Below, piece by piece: positions 1 to 10,185 of a DNA stretch of 64,000 bases (positions are counted from its first letter, which is position 1; each line of letters begins with the position of its first letter). The notes under the pieces are model-generated. The model saw only the letters and a list, made by a program, of their open reading frames with translations, did no database searches and had not been told where the DNA came from. The stretch covers positions 6,572,001 through 6,636,000 of the forward strand of contig NC_135032.1 in assembly GCF_051020975.1 (NCBI RefSeq), in the 5' to 3' direction. Source of the stretch: Osmia lignaria lignaria. Taxonomy: Eukaryota > Arthropoda > Insecta > Hymenoptera > Megachilidae. The position numbers were made by a program, and so were the translations under genes.

Positions 1-210
1 TAGTGCAGAGTTATCTCAAAGAAAGGGGCCACGGTGTTTCTGTATCTCTATTATGTTGGTGCGGCTTCGGAACTTTTAAATATCTCGATATATCTCGAAA
101 ACTACGCTTCTGATCAAAAAATATCATAGAACATAAATTGTAGGAAACATAATTCTCTACAAAAAACGTCTCTTAACATTTTGCCATAGCTCGCTTCGTT
201 TCCGAGATAT
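1..210. repeat. Partial satellite monomer at left edge
   Basis: These bases are the 3' 210 bp of a monomer cut by the window edge. It begins just before the second half of the internal direct repeat. It carries the CTCGATATATCTCGAAAAC haplotype and the AAATTGTAGGAAACATAATT linker, so it belongs to the subfamily common in the left and right domains and rare in the centre. The array therefore continues to the left of the window. Confidence 0.95.
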
Positions 211-532
211 TTGCAGATTCAGCTCAAAGGAACGGGCCTGACGGACATATTTCGACATATTTCTTCTTCTTGTTGTTCTTCTTCTGCACAGCTAAGCTGG
301 AAGTGGCATTTGCAGCTCGCAATAGTGCAGAGTCATCTCAAAGAAAGGGGCCACGGTGTTTCTGTATCTCTATTATGTTGGTGCGGCTTCGGAACTTTTA
401 AATACCTTGATATATCTCGAGAACTACGCATCTGATCAAAAAATGTCATAGAACATAAAAAGTAGGAAACTTAATTCTCTACAAAAAAGGTCTCTTATCA
501 TTTTGCCATAGCTCGCTTCGTTTCCGAGATAT

Positions 533-674
533 TTGCAGATTTATCTCAAGGGAAGGGGCCTGACGGACATATTTCGAGATATTTCTTCTTCTTGTTGTTC
601 TTCTTCTGCACAGCTAAGCTGGAAGTGGCATTTGCAGCTCGCAATAGTGCAGAGTTATCTCAAAGAAAGGGGCC
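533..674. repeat. Internal 28-bp direct repeat pair within the monomer
   Basis: Positions 533-560 and 647-674 align without gaps, with 24 of 28 bases identical. The shared core includes TTATCTCAA and GGGGCC. The offset is 114 bp, leaving 208 bp to the next unit. Both copies are present in essentially all monomers, and the subfamily variants (for example CAGCTCAAAGGAACGGG in the first copy) affect only one copy. This suggests that today's 322-bp unit was built from smaller, older pieces. Similarity outside the 28 bp is weak, so a simple head-to-tail dimer origin is not shown. Confidence 0.75.
582..607. repeat. TTC-rich pyrimidine tract (slippage-prone microsatellite in each monomer)
   Basis: A 26-base pyrimidine run interrupted by only two G residues: (TTC)n, then TTGTTG, then (TTC)n. 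It is the main site of length change in the array. Ten monomers lost one trinucleotide here, and the monomer at 21429 lost 15 bp between the flanking TTC runs. Substitutions in the tract mark subfamilies: TTGTCCTTC, TTCATCTTC, CTCCTTC and CTTCAGCAC. Purine-pyrimidine asymmetry could favour unusual structure, but the G interruptions weaken that idea. Confidence 0.8.
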
Positions 675-3600
675 ACGGTGTTTCTGAATCTCTATTATGT
701 TGGTGCGGCTTCGGAACTTTTAAATATCTCGATATATCTCGAAAACTACGCTTCTGATCAAAAAATATCATAGAACATAAATTGTAGGAAACATAATTTT
801 CTACAAAAAACGTCTCTTAACATTTTGCCATAGCTCGCTTCGTTTCCGAGATATTTGCAGATTCAGCTCAAAGGAACGGGCCTGACGGACATATTTCGAA
901 ATATTTCTTCCTCTTGTTGTTCTTCTTATGCACAGCTAAGCTGGAAGTGGCATTTGCAGCTCGCAATAGTGCAGAGTTATCTCAAAGAAAGGGGCCACGG
1001 TGTTTCTGTATCTCTATTATGTTGGTGCGGCTTCGGCACTTTTAAATATCTCGATATATCTCGAAAACTACGCTTCTGATCAAAAAATATCATAGAACAT
1101 ACAAAGTAGGAAACTTAATTCTCTACACAAAAGGTCTCTTAACATTTTGCCATAGCTCGCTTCGTTTCCGAGATATTTGCAGATATATCTCAAGGGAAGG
1201 GGCCTGACGGACATATTTCGAGATATTACTTCTTGTTGTTCTTCTTCTGCACAGCTAAGCTGCAAGTGGCATTTGCGGCTCGCACTAGTGCAGAGTTATC
1301 TCAAAGAAAGGGGCCACGGGGTTTCTGTATCTCTATTATGTTGGTGCGGCTTCGGAACTTTTAAATATCTCGATATATCTCGAAAACTACGCTTCTGATC
1401 AAAAAATATCATAGAACATAAAAAGTAGGAAACTTAATTCTCTACAAAAAAGGTCTCTTAACATTTTGCAATACCTCGCTTCGTTTCCGAGATATTTGCA
1501 GATTTATCTCAAGGGAAGGGGCCTGACGGACATATTTCGAGATATTTCTTCTTCTTGTTGTTCTTCCTCTGCACAGCTAAGATGGAAGTGGCATTTGCAG
1601 CTCGCAATAGTGCAGAGTTATCTCAAAGAAAGGGGCCACGGTGTTTCTGAATCTCTATTATGTTGGTGCGGCTTCGGAACTTTTAAATATCTCGATATAT
1701 CTCGAAAACTACGCTTCTGATCAAAAAATATCATAGAACATAAAAAGTAGGAAACTTAATTCTCTACAAAAAAGGTCTCTTAACATTTTGCAATAGCTCG
1801 CTTCGTTTCCGAGATATTTGCAGATTTATCTCAAGGGAAGGGGCCTGACGGACATATTTCGAGATATTTCTTCTTCTTGTTGTTCTTCTTCTGCACAGCT
1901 AAGCTGGAAGTGGTATTTGCAGCTCGCAATAGTGCAGAGTTATCTCAAAGAAAGGGGCCACGGTGTTTCTGAATCTCTATTATGTTGGTGCGGCTTCGGA
2001 ACTTTTAAATATCTCGATATATCTCGAAAACTACGCTTCTGATCAAAAAATATCATAGAACATAAATTGTAGGAAACATAATTCTCTACAAAAAACGTCT
2101 CTCTACATTTTGCCATAGCCCGCTTCGTTTCCGAGATATTTGCAGATTCAGCTCAAAGGAACGGGCCTGACGGACATATTTCGAGATATTTCTTCTTCTT
2201 GTTGTTCTTCTTCTGCACAGCTAAGCTGGAAGTGGCATTTGCAGCTCGCAATAGTGCAGAGTCATTTCAAAGAAAGGGGCCACGGTGTTTCTGTATCTCT
2301 ATTATGTTGGTGCGGCTTCGGAACTTTTAAATATCTTGATATATCTCGAGAACTACGCATCGGATCAAAAAATATCATAGAACATAAATTGTACGAAACA
2401 TAATTCTCTACAAAAAAGGTCTCTTAACATTTTGCCATAGCTCGCTTCGTTTCCGAGATATTTGCAGATATATCTCAAGGGAAGGGGCCTGACGGACATA
2501 TTTCGAGATATTTCTTCTTCTTGTTGTTCTTCTTCTGCACAGCTAAGCTGGAAGTGGCATTTGCGGCTCGCACTAGTGCAGAGTTATCTCAAAGAAAGGG
2601 GCCACGGTGTTTCTGTATCTCTATTATGTTGGTGCGGCTTCGGAACTTTTAAATATCTCGATATATCTCGAAAACTACGCTTCTGATCAAAAAATATCAT
2701 AGAACATAAAAAGTAGGAAACTTAATTCTCTACAAAAAAGGTCTCTTAACATTTTGCAATAGCTCGCTTCGTTTCCGAGATATTTGCAGATTTATCTCAA
2801 GGGAAGGGGCCTGACGGACATATTTCGAGATATTTCTTCTTCTTGTTGTCCTTCTTCTGCACAGCTAAGCTGGAAGTGGCATCGGCAGCTCGCAATAGTG
2901 CAGAGTCATCTCAAAGAAAGGGGCCACGGTGTTTCTGTATCTCTATTATGTTGGTGCGGCTTCGGAACTTTTAAATATCTCGATATATCTCGAAAACTAC
3001 GCTTCTGATCAAAAAATATCGTAGAACATAAATTGTAGGAAACACAATTGTCTACAAAAAAGGTCTGTTAACATTTTGCCATAGCTCGCTTCGTTTCCGA
3101 GATATTTGCAGATTTATCTCAAGGGAAGGGGCCTGACGGACATATTTCGAGATATTTCATCTTCTTGTTGTTCTTCTTCTGCACAGCTAAGCTGGAAGTG
3201 GCATTTGCAGCTCGCAATAGTGCAGAGTTATCTCAAAGAAAGGGGCCACGGTGTTTCTGTATCTCTATTATGTTGGTGCGGCTTCGGAACTTTTAAATAT
3301 CTCGATATATCTCGAAAACTACGCTTCTGATCAAAAAATATCATAGAACATACAAAGTAGGAAACTTAATTCTCTACAAAAAAGGTCTCTTAACATTTTG
3401 CCATAGCTCGCTTCGTTTCCGAGATATTTGCAGATATATCTCAAGGGAAGGGGCCTGACGGACATATTTCGAAATATTTCTTCTTGTTGTTCTTCTTCTG
3501 CACAGCTAAGCTGGAAGTGGTATTTGCGGCTCGCACTAGTGCAGAGTTATCTCAAAGAAAGGGGCCACGGTGTTTCTGTATCTCTATTATGTTGGTGCGG

Positions 3601-4711
3601 CTTCGGAACTTTTAAATATCTCGATATATCTCGAAAACGATGCGTCTGATCCAAAAATATCATAGAACATAACTTGTAGGAAACATAATTCTCTACAAAA
3701 AAGGTCTCTTAACATTTTGCCATAGCTCGCTTCGTTTCCGAGATATTTGCAGATTTATCGCAAGGGAAGGGGCCTGACGGACATATTTCGAGATATTTCT
3801 TCTTCTTGTTGTCCTTCCTCTGCACAGCTAAGCTGGAAGTGGCATTTGCAGCTCGCAATAGTGCAGAGTTTTCTCAAAGAAAGGGGCCACGGTGTTTCTG
3901 TATCTCTATTATGTTGGTGCGGCTTCGGAACTTTTAAATATCTTGATATATCTCGAGAACTACGCATCTGATCAAAAAATATCATAAAACATAAATAGTA
4001 GGAAACTTCATTCTCTACAAAAAAGGTCTCTCAACATTTTGCCATAGCTCGCTTCGTTTCCGAGATATTTGCACATTTATCTCAAGGGAAGGGGCCTAAC
4101 GGACATATTTCGAGATATTTCATCTTCTTGTTGTTCTTCTTCTGCACAGCTAAGCTGGAAGTGGCATTTGCGGCTCGCACTAGTGCAGAGTTATCTCAAA
4201 GAAAGGGGCCACGGTGTTTCTGTATCTCTATTATGTTGGTGCAGCTTCGGAAATTTTAAATATCTTGATATATCTCGAGAACTACGCATCTGATCAAAAA
4301 ATATCATAGAACATAAATTGTAGGAAACATAATTCTCTACAAAAAACGTCTCTTAACATTTGCCATAGCTCGCTTCGTTTCCGAGATATTTGCAGATTCA
4401 GCTCAAAGGAACGGGCCTGACGGACATATTTCGAGATATTTCATCTTCTTGTTGTTCTTCTTCTGCACAGCTTAGCTGGAAGTGGCATTTACAGCTCGCA
4501 ATAGTGCAGAGTTATCTCAAAGAAAGGGGCCACGGTGTTTCTGTATCCCTATTATGTTGGTGCGGCTTCGGAACTTTTAAATATCTCGATATATCTCGAA
4601 AACTACGCTTCTGATCAAAAAATATCATAGAACATGAATTGTAGGAAACATAATTCTCTACAAAAAACGTCTCTTAACATTTTGCCATAGCTCGCTTCGT
4701 TTCCGAGATAT

Positions 4712-6643
4712 TTGCAGATTCAGCTCAAAGGAACGGGCCTGACGGACATATTTCGAGATATTTCTTCTTCTTGTTGTCCTTCCTCTGCACAGCTAAGCTG
4801 GAAGTGGCATTTGCAGCTCGCAATAGTGCAGAGTTTTCTCAAGGAAAGGGGCCACGGTGTTTCTGTATCTCTATTATGTTGGTGCGGCTTCGGAACTTTT
4901 AAATATCTTGATATATCTCGAGAACTACGCATCTGATCAAAAAATATCATAAAACATAAATAGTAGGAAACTTCATTCTCTACAAAAAAGGTCTCTCAAC
5001 ATTTTGCCATAGCTCGCTTCGTTTCCGAGATATTTGCAGATTTATCTCAAGGGAAGGGGCCTAACGGACATATTTCGAGATATTTCATCTTCTTGTTGTT
5101 CTTCTTCTGCACAGCTAAGCTGGAAGTGGCATTTGCGGCTCGCACTAGTGCAGAGTTATCTCAAAGAAAGGGGCCACGGTGTTTCTGTATCTCTATTATG
5201 TTGGTGCAGCTTCGGAACTTTTAAATATCTTGATATATCTCGAGAACTACGCATCTGATCAAAAAATATCATGGAACATAAAAAGTAGAAAACTTAATTC
5301 TCTACAAAAAAGGTCTTTTAACATTTTGCCATAGCTCGCTTCGTTTCCGAGATATTTGCAGATTTATATCAAGGGAAGGGGCCTGACGGACATATTTCGA
5401 GATATTTCTTCTTCTTGTTGTTCTTCTTCTGCACAGCTAAGCTGGAAGTGGCATTTGCAGCTCGCAATAGTGCAGAGTTATCTCAAAGAAAGGGGCCACG
5501 GTGTTTCTGAATCTCTATTATGTTGGTGCGGCTTCGGAACTTTTAAATATCTCGATATATCTCGAAAACTACGCTTCTGATCAAAAAATATCATAGAACA
5601 TGAATTGTAGGAAACATAATTCTCTACAAAAAACGTCTCTTAACATTTTGCCATAGCTCGCTTCGTTTCCGAGATATTTGCAGATTCAGCTCAAAGGAAC
5701 GGGCCTGACGGACATATTTCGAGATATTTCTTCTTCTTGTTGTCCTTCCTCTGCACAGCTAAGCTGGAAGTGGCATTTGCAGCTCGCAATAGTGCAGAGT
5801 TTTCTCAAGGAAAGGGGCCACGGTGTTTCTGTATCTCTATTATGTTGGTGCGGCTTCGGAACTTTTAAATATCTTGATATATCTCGAGAACTACGCATCT
5901 GATCAAAAAATATCATAAAACATAAATAGTAGGAAACTTCATTCTCTACAAAAAAGGTCTCTCAACATTTTGCCATAGCTCGCTTCGTTTCCGAGATATT
6001 TGCAGATTTATCTCAAGGGAAGGGGCCTAACGGACATATTTCGAGATATTTCATCTTCTTGTTGTTCTTCTTCTGCACAGCTAAGCTGGAAGTGGCATTT
6101 GCGGCTCGCACTAGTGCAGAGTTATCTCAAAGAAAGGGGCCACGGTGTTTCTGTATCTCTATTATGTTGGTGCAGCTTCGGAACTTTTAAATATCTTGAT
6201 ATATCTCGAGAACTACGCATCTGATCAAAAAATATCATGGAACATAAAAAGTAGAAAACTTAATTCTCTACAAAAAAGGTCTTTTAACATTTTGCCATAG
6301 CTCGCTTCGTTTCCGAGATATTTGCAGATTTATATCAAGGGAAGGGGCCTGACGGACATATTTCGAGATATTTCTTCTTCTTGTTGTTCTTCTTCTGCAC
6401 AGCTAAGCTGGAAGTGGCATTTGCAGCTCGCAATAGTGCAGAGTTATCTCAAAGAAAGGGGCCACGGTGTTTCTGAATCTCTATTATGTTGGTGCGGCTT
6501 CGGAACTTTTAAATATCTCGATATATCTCGAAAACTACGCTTCTGATCAAAAAATATCATAGAACATAAAAAGTAGGAAACTTAATTCTCTACAAAAAAG
6601 GTCTCTTAACATTTTGCAATAGCTCGCTTCGTTTCCGAGATAT
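4712..6643. repeat. 966-bp trimer HOR, two tandem copies
   Basis: Copy 1 is 4712-5677 and copy 2 is 5678-6643. The three positions are: (1) CAGCTCAAAGGAACGGG with TTGTCCTTCC and GAGTTTTCTCAAGG; (2) CTAACGGACA with TTCATCTTC, CTCGCACTAG and GGTGCAGCTTC; (3) TTTATATCAAGG with CTGAATC. Each rare variant recurs exactly 966 bp later. The linker at the end of position 3 differs between copies (CATGAATTG at about 5600, AAAAAGTAGG at about 6565). The CATGAATTG linker is shared with monomer 4390, which places the original exchange inside the 4390- and 5356-type monomers. Confidence 0.88.
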
Positions 6644-6965
6644 TTGCAGATTTATCTCAAGGGAAGGGGCCTGACGGACATATTTCGAGATATTTCTTCT
6701 TCTTGTTGTTCTTCTTCTGCACAGCTAAGCTGGAAGGGGCATTTGCAGCTCGCAATAGTGCAGAGTTATCTCAAAGAAAGGGGCCACGGTGTTTCTGAAT
6801 CTCTATTATGTTGGTGCGGCTTCGGAACTTTTAAATATCTCGATATATCTCGAAAACTACGCTTCTGATCAAAAAATATCATAGAACATAAATTGTAGGA
6901 AACATAATTCTCTACAAAAAACGTCTCTCTACATTTTGCCATAGCTCGCTTCGTTTCCGAGATAT
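6644..6965. repeat. Single monomer linking the 3-mer and 5-mer blocks
   Basis: It resembles monomer 1818 (CTGAATC, CTCGAAAAC) but carries a private GGAAGGGGC change in the core (usual GGAAGTGGC). Its 3' linker (CGTCTCTCTACATTTT) reappears at the end of monomer 8254. That supports 8254 being a fusion of a 6322-like front and a 6644-like back, created when the 5-mer was duplicated. Confidence 0.8.
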
Positions 6966-9900
6966 TTGCAGATTCAGCTCAAAGGAACGGGCCTGACGGA
7001 CATATTTCGAGATATTTCTTCTTCTTGTTGTTCTTCTTCTGCACAGCTAAGCTGGAAGTGGCATTTGCAGCTCGCAATAGTGCAGAGTCATCTCAAAGAA
7101 AGGGGCCACGGTGTTTCTGTATCTCTATTATGTTGGTGCGGCTTCGGAACTTTTAAATATCTTGATATATCTCGAGAACTACGCATCGGATCAAAAAATA
7201 TCATAGAACATAAATTGTACGAAACATAATTCTCTACAAAAAAGGTCTCTTAACATTTTGCCATAGCTCGCTTCGTTTCCGAGATATTTGCAGATATATC
7301 TCAAGGGAAGGGGCCTGACGGACATATTTCGAGATATTTCTTCTTCTTGTTGTTCTTCTTCTGCACAGCTAAGCTGGAAGTGGCATTTGCGGCTCGCACT
7401 AGTGCAGAGTTATCTCAAAGAAAGGGGCCACGGTGTTTCTGTATCTCTATTATGTTGGTGCGGCTTCGGAACTTTTAAATATCTCGATATATCTCGAAAA
7501 CTACGCTTCTGATCAAAAAATATCATAGAACATAAAAAGTAGGAAACTTAATTCTCTACAAAAAAGGTCTCTTAACATTTTGCAATAGCTCGCTTCGTTT
7601 CCGAGATATTTGCAGATTTATCTCAAGGGAAGGGCCCTAACGGACATATTTCGAGATATTTCTTCTTCTTGTTGTTCTTCTTCTGCACAGCGAAGCTGGA
7701 AGTGGCATTTGCAGCTCGCAATAGTGCAGAGTTATCTCAAAGAAAGGGGCCACGGTGTTTCTGTATCTCTATTATGTTGGTGCGGCTTCGGAACTTTTAA
7801 ATATCTTGATATATCTCGAGAACTACGCATCTGATCAAAAAATATCATAAAACATAAATAGTAGGAAACTTCATTCTCTACAAAAAAGGTCTCTCAACAT
7901 TTTGCCATAGCTCGCTTCGTTTCCGAGATATTTGCAGATTTATCTCAAGGGAAGGGGCCTAACGGACATATTTCGAGATATTTCATCTTCTTGTTGTTCT
8001 TCTTCTGCACAGCTAAGCTGGAAGTGGCATTTGCGGCTCGCACTAGTGCAGAGTTATCTCAAAGAAAGGGGCCACGGTGTTTCTGTATCTCTATTATGTT
8101 GGTGCAGCTTCGGAACTTTTAAATATCTTGATATATCTCGAGAACTACGCATCTGATCAAAAAATATCATGGAACATAAAAAGTAGAAAACTTAATTCTC
8201 TACAAAAAAGGTCTTTTAACATTTTGCCATAGCTCGCTTCGTTTCCGAGATATTTGCAGATTTATATCAAGGGAAGGGGCCTGACGGACATATTTCGAGA
8301 TATTTCTTCTTCTTGTTGTTCTTCTTCTGCACAGCTAAGCTGGAAGTGGCATTTGCAGCTCGCAATAGTGCAGAGTTATCTCAAAGAAAGGGGCCACGGT
8401 GTTTCTGAATCTCTATTATGTTGGTGCGGCTTCGGAACTTTTAAATATCTCGATATATCTCGAAAACTACGCTTCTGATCAAAAAATATCATAGAACATA
8501 AATTGTAGGAAACATAATTCTCTACAAAAAACGTCTCTCTACATTTTGCCATAGCTCGCTTCGTTTCCGAGATATTTGCAGATTCAGCTCAAAGGAACGG
8601 GCCTGACGGACATATTTCGAGATATTTCTTCTTCTTGTTGTTCTTCTTCTGCACAGCTAAGCTGGAAGTGGCATTTGCAGCTCGCAATAGTGCAGAGTCA
8701 TCTCAAAGAAAGGGGCCACGGTGTTTCTGTATCTCTATTATGTTGGTGCGGCTTCGGAACTTTTAAATATCTTGATATATCTCGAGAACTACGCATCGGA
8801 TCAAAAAATATCATAGAACATAAATTGTACGAAACATAATTCTCTACAAAAAAGGTCTCTTAACATTTTGCCATAGCTCGCTTCGTTTCCGAGATATTTG
8901 CAGATATATCTCAAGGGAAGGGGCCTGACGGACATATTTCGAGATATTTCTTCTTCTTGTTGTTCTTCTTCTGCACAGCTAAGCTGGAAGTGGCATTTGC
9001 GGCTCGCACTAGTGCAGAGTTATCTCAAAGAAAGGGGCCACGGTGTTTCTGTATCTCTATTATGTTGGTGCGGCTTCGGAACTTTTAAATATCTCGATAT
9101 ATCTCGAAAACTACGCTTCTGATCAAAAAATATCATAGAACATAAAAAGTAGGAAACTTAATTCTCTACAAAAAAGGTCTCTTAACATTTTGCAATAGCT
9201 CGCTTCGTTTCCGAGATATTTGCAGATTTATCTCAAGGGAAGGGCCCTAACGGACATATTTCGAGATATTTCTTCTTCTTGTTGTTCTTCTTCTGCACAG
9301 CGAAGCTGGAAGTGGCATTTGCAGCTCGCAATAGTGCAGAGTTATCTCAAAGAAAGGGGCCACGGTGTTTCTGTATCTCTATTATGTTGGTGCGGCTTCG
9401 GAACTTTTAAATATCTTGATATATCTCGAGAACTACGCATCTGATCAAAAAATATCATAAAACATAAATAGTAGGAAACTTCATTCTCTACAAAAAAGGT
9501 CTCTCAACATTTTGCCATAGCTCGCTTCGTTTCCGAGATATTTGCAGATTTATCTCAAGGGAAGGGGCCTAACGGACATATTTCGAGATATTTCATCTTC
9601 TTGTTGTTCTTCTTCTGCACAGCTAAGCTGGAAGTGGCATTTGCGGCTCGCACTAGTGCAGAGTTATCTCAAAGAAAGGGGCCACGGTGTTTCTGTATCT
9701 CTATTATGTTGGTGCAGCTTCGGAACTTTTAAATATCTTGATATATCTCGAGAACTACGCATCTGATCAAAAAATATCATGGAACATAAAAAGTAGAAAA
9801 CTTAATTCTCTACAAAAAAGGTCTTTTAACATTTTGCCATAGCTCGCTTCGTTTCCGAGATATTTGCAGATTTATATCAAGGGAAGGGGCCTGACGGACA

Positions 9901-10185
9901 TATTTCGAGATATTTCTTCTTCTTGTTGTTCTTCTTCTGCACAGCTAAGCTGGAAGTGGCATTTGCAGCTGGCAATAGTGCAGAGTCATCTCAAAGAAAG
10001 GGGCCACGGTGTTTCTGTATCTCTATTATGTTGGTGCGGCTTCGGAACTTTTAAATATCTTGATATATCTCGAGAACTACGCATCGGATCAAAAAATATC
10101 ATAGAACATAAATTGTACGAAACATAATTCTCTACAAAAAAGGTCTCTTAACATTTTGCCATAGCTCGCTTCGTTTCCGAGATAT
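6966..10185. repeat. 1,610-bp pentamer HOR, two tandem copies
   Basis: Copy 1 is 6966-8575 and copy 2 is 8576-10185. The five positions are: (1) CAGATTCAGC with GAGTCATCTC and ACGCATCGGATC; (2) CTCGCACTAG with ACGCTTCTG; (3) GAAGGGCCCTAACGG with CAGCGAAGC; (4) CTAACGGACA with TTCATCTTC and GGTGCAGCTTC; (5) TTTATATCAAGG. Positions 1 to 4 match site for site. Position 5 differs: 8254 is a normal monomer, while 9864 has its back half replaced by type 1 sequence. Positions 3 and 4 foreshadow the monomers that dominate the central domain. Confidence 0.88.
9864..10185. repeat. Chimeric monomer (8254-type front, 8576-type back)
   Basis: The front carries TTTATATCAAGG and GGAAGGGG, as in 8254. From GAGTCATCTC onward it matches the a-type monomer (CTGTATC, TTGATATATCTCGAG, ACGCATCGGATC, AAATTGTACG). 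The switch lies between 9886 and 9987. The monomer is exactly 322 bp, so the exchange was in register. It is followed directly by a b-type monomer (10186), as an a-type would be, so it serves as position a of the first 8-mer. It also has a private GCAGCTGGCAA change near the switch. Confidence 0.8.

Larger units (their letters stand above)
525..741. other. Inverted motif set CGAGATAT / ATATCTCG
   Basis: In the reference monomer and its junction, CGAGATAT occurs at 525-532 and 575-582, and its reverse complement ATATCTCG at 724-731 and 734-741. The two plus-strand copies are 50 bp apart and the two reverse copies exactly 10 bp apart, about one helical turn. The longer context ATTTCGAGATATTT is nearly complementary to AAATATCTCGATAT, so a stem with a loop of roughly 140 nt is conceivable. 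In the TTGATATATCTCGAG subfamily the first reverse copy is ATATCTTG, leaving three motifs. Function is unknown; a protein-binding site or a cruciform-prone dyad is inference only. Confidence 0.7.
533..854. repeat. Reference 322-bp monomer (anatomy described here)
   Basis: Representative unit used to describe the monomer. In order it holds: the first copy of a 28-bp direct repeat (533-560); a CGAGATAT motif (575-582; another lies just upstream at 525-532); a TTC-rich pyrimidine tract (582-607); a moderately GC-rich core; the second direct-repeat copy (647-674); two ATATCTCG motifs (724-731, 734-741); and an AT-rich third (713-832, 33 G/C in 120 bases) ending in the GCTCGCTTCGTTTCCGAGAT junction. 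The phase is arbitrary. The length is close to two nucleosome repeats of about 160 bp, which is an observation about size only. This copy carries CTGAATC, where most monomers have CTGTATC. Confidence 0.95.
211..4711. repeat. Irregular left segment, 14 monomers without clear HOR
   Basis: Monomers start at 211, 533, 855, 1177, 1496, 1818, 2140, 2462, 2784, 3106, 3428, 3747, 4069 and 4390. Both main haplotypes are intermixed (ACGCTTCTGATC and ACGCATCTGATC endings). Monomers 1177 and 3428 have the 3-bp tract deletion; 4069 has a 1-bp deletion (AACATTTGCC). Monomers 2140, 2462 and 2784 look like older relatives of types a, b and c of the 8-mer further right: 2140 ends ACGCATCGGATC, and 2784 has TTGTCCTTC with GGCATCGGCAG. 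Monomers 3747 and 4069 similarly foreshadow the trimer that follows. Private changes are frequent, as expected at a less homogenised stretch. Confidence 0.85.

Noticed and set aside
571..587. CENP-B box
   Set aside because: ATTTCGAGATATTTC has the TTCG and the central A of the NTTCGNNNNANNCGGGN consensus but lacks CGGG. The TTCGTTTCCGAG junction fits less well. No monomer variant I read restores it.
582..607. Triplex-forming (H-DNA) mirror repeat
   Set aside because: The pyrimidine tract is short and interrupted by two G residues. It is roughly symmetric around TTGTTG but not a clean mirror, so I keep it only as a slippage site.
548..674. G-quadruplex from GGGG runs
   Set aside because: Each monomer has only two GGGG runs, 114 bp apart. 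Four closely spaced runs are not available on either strand.
700..725. Internal RNA polymerase III promoter (B box near GGCTTCGGAAC followed by TTTT)
   Set aside because: The match to GGTTCGANNCC needs shifts and mismatches, and no A box lies at a suitable distance upstream. Transcription of the satellite remains possible but is not shown by sequence.
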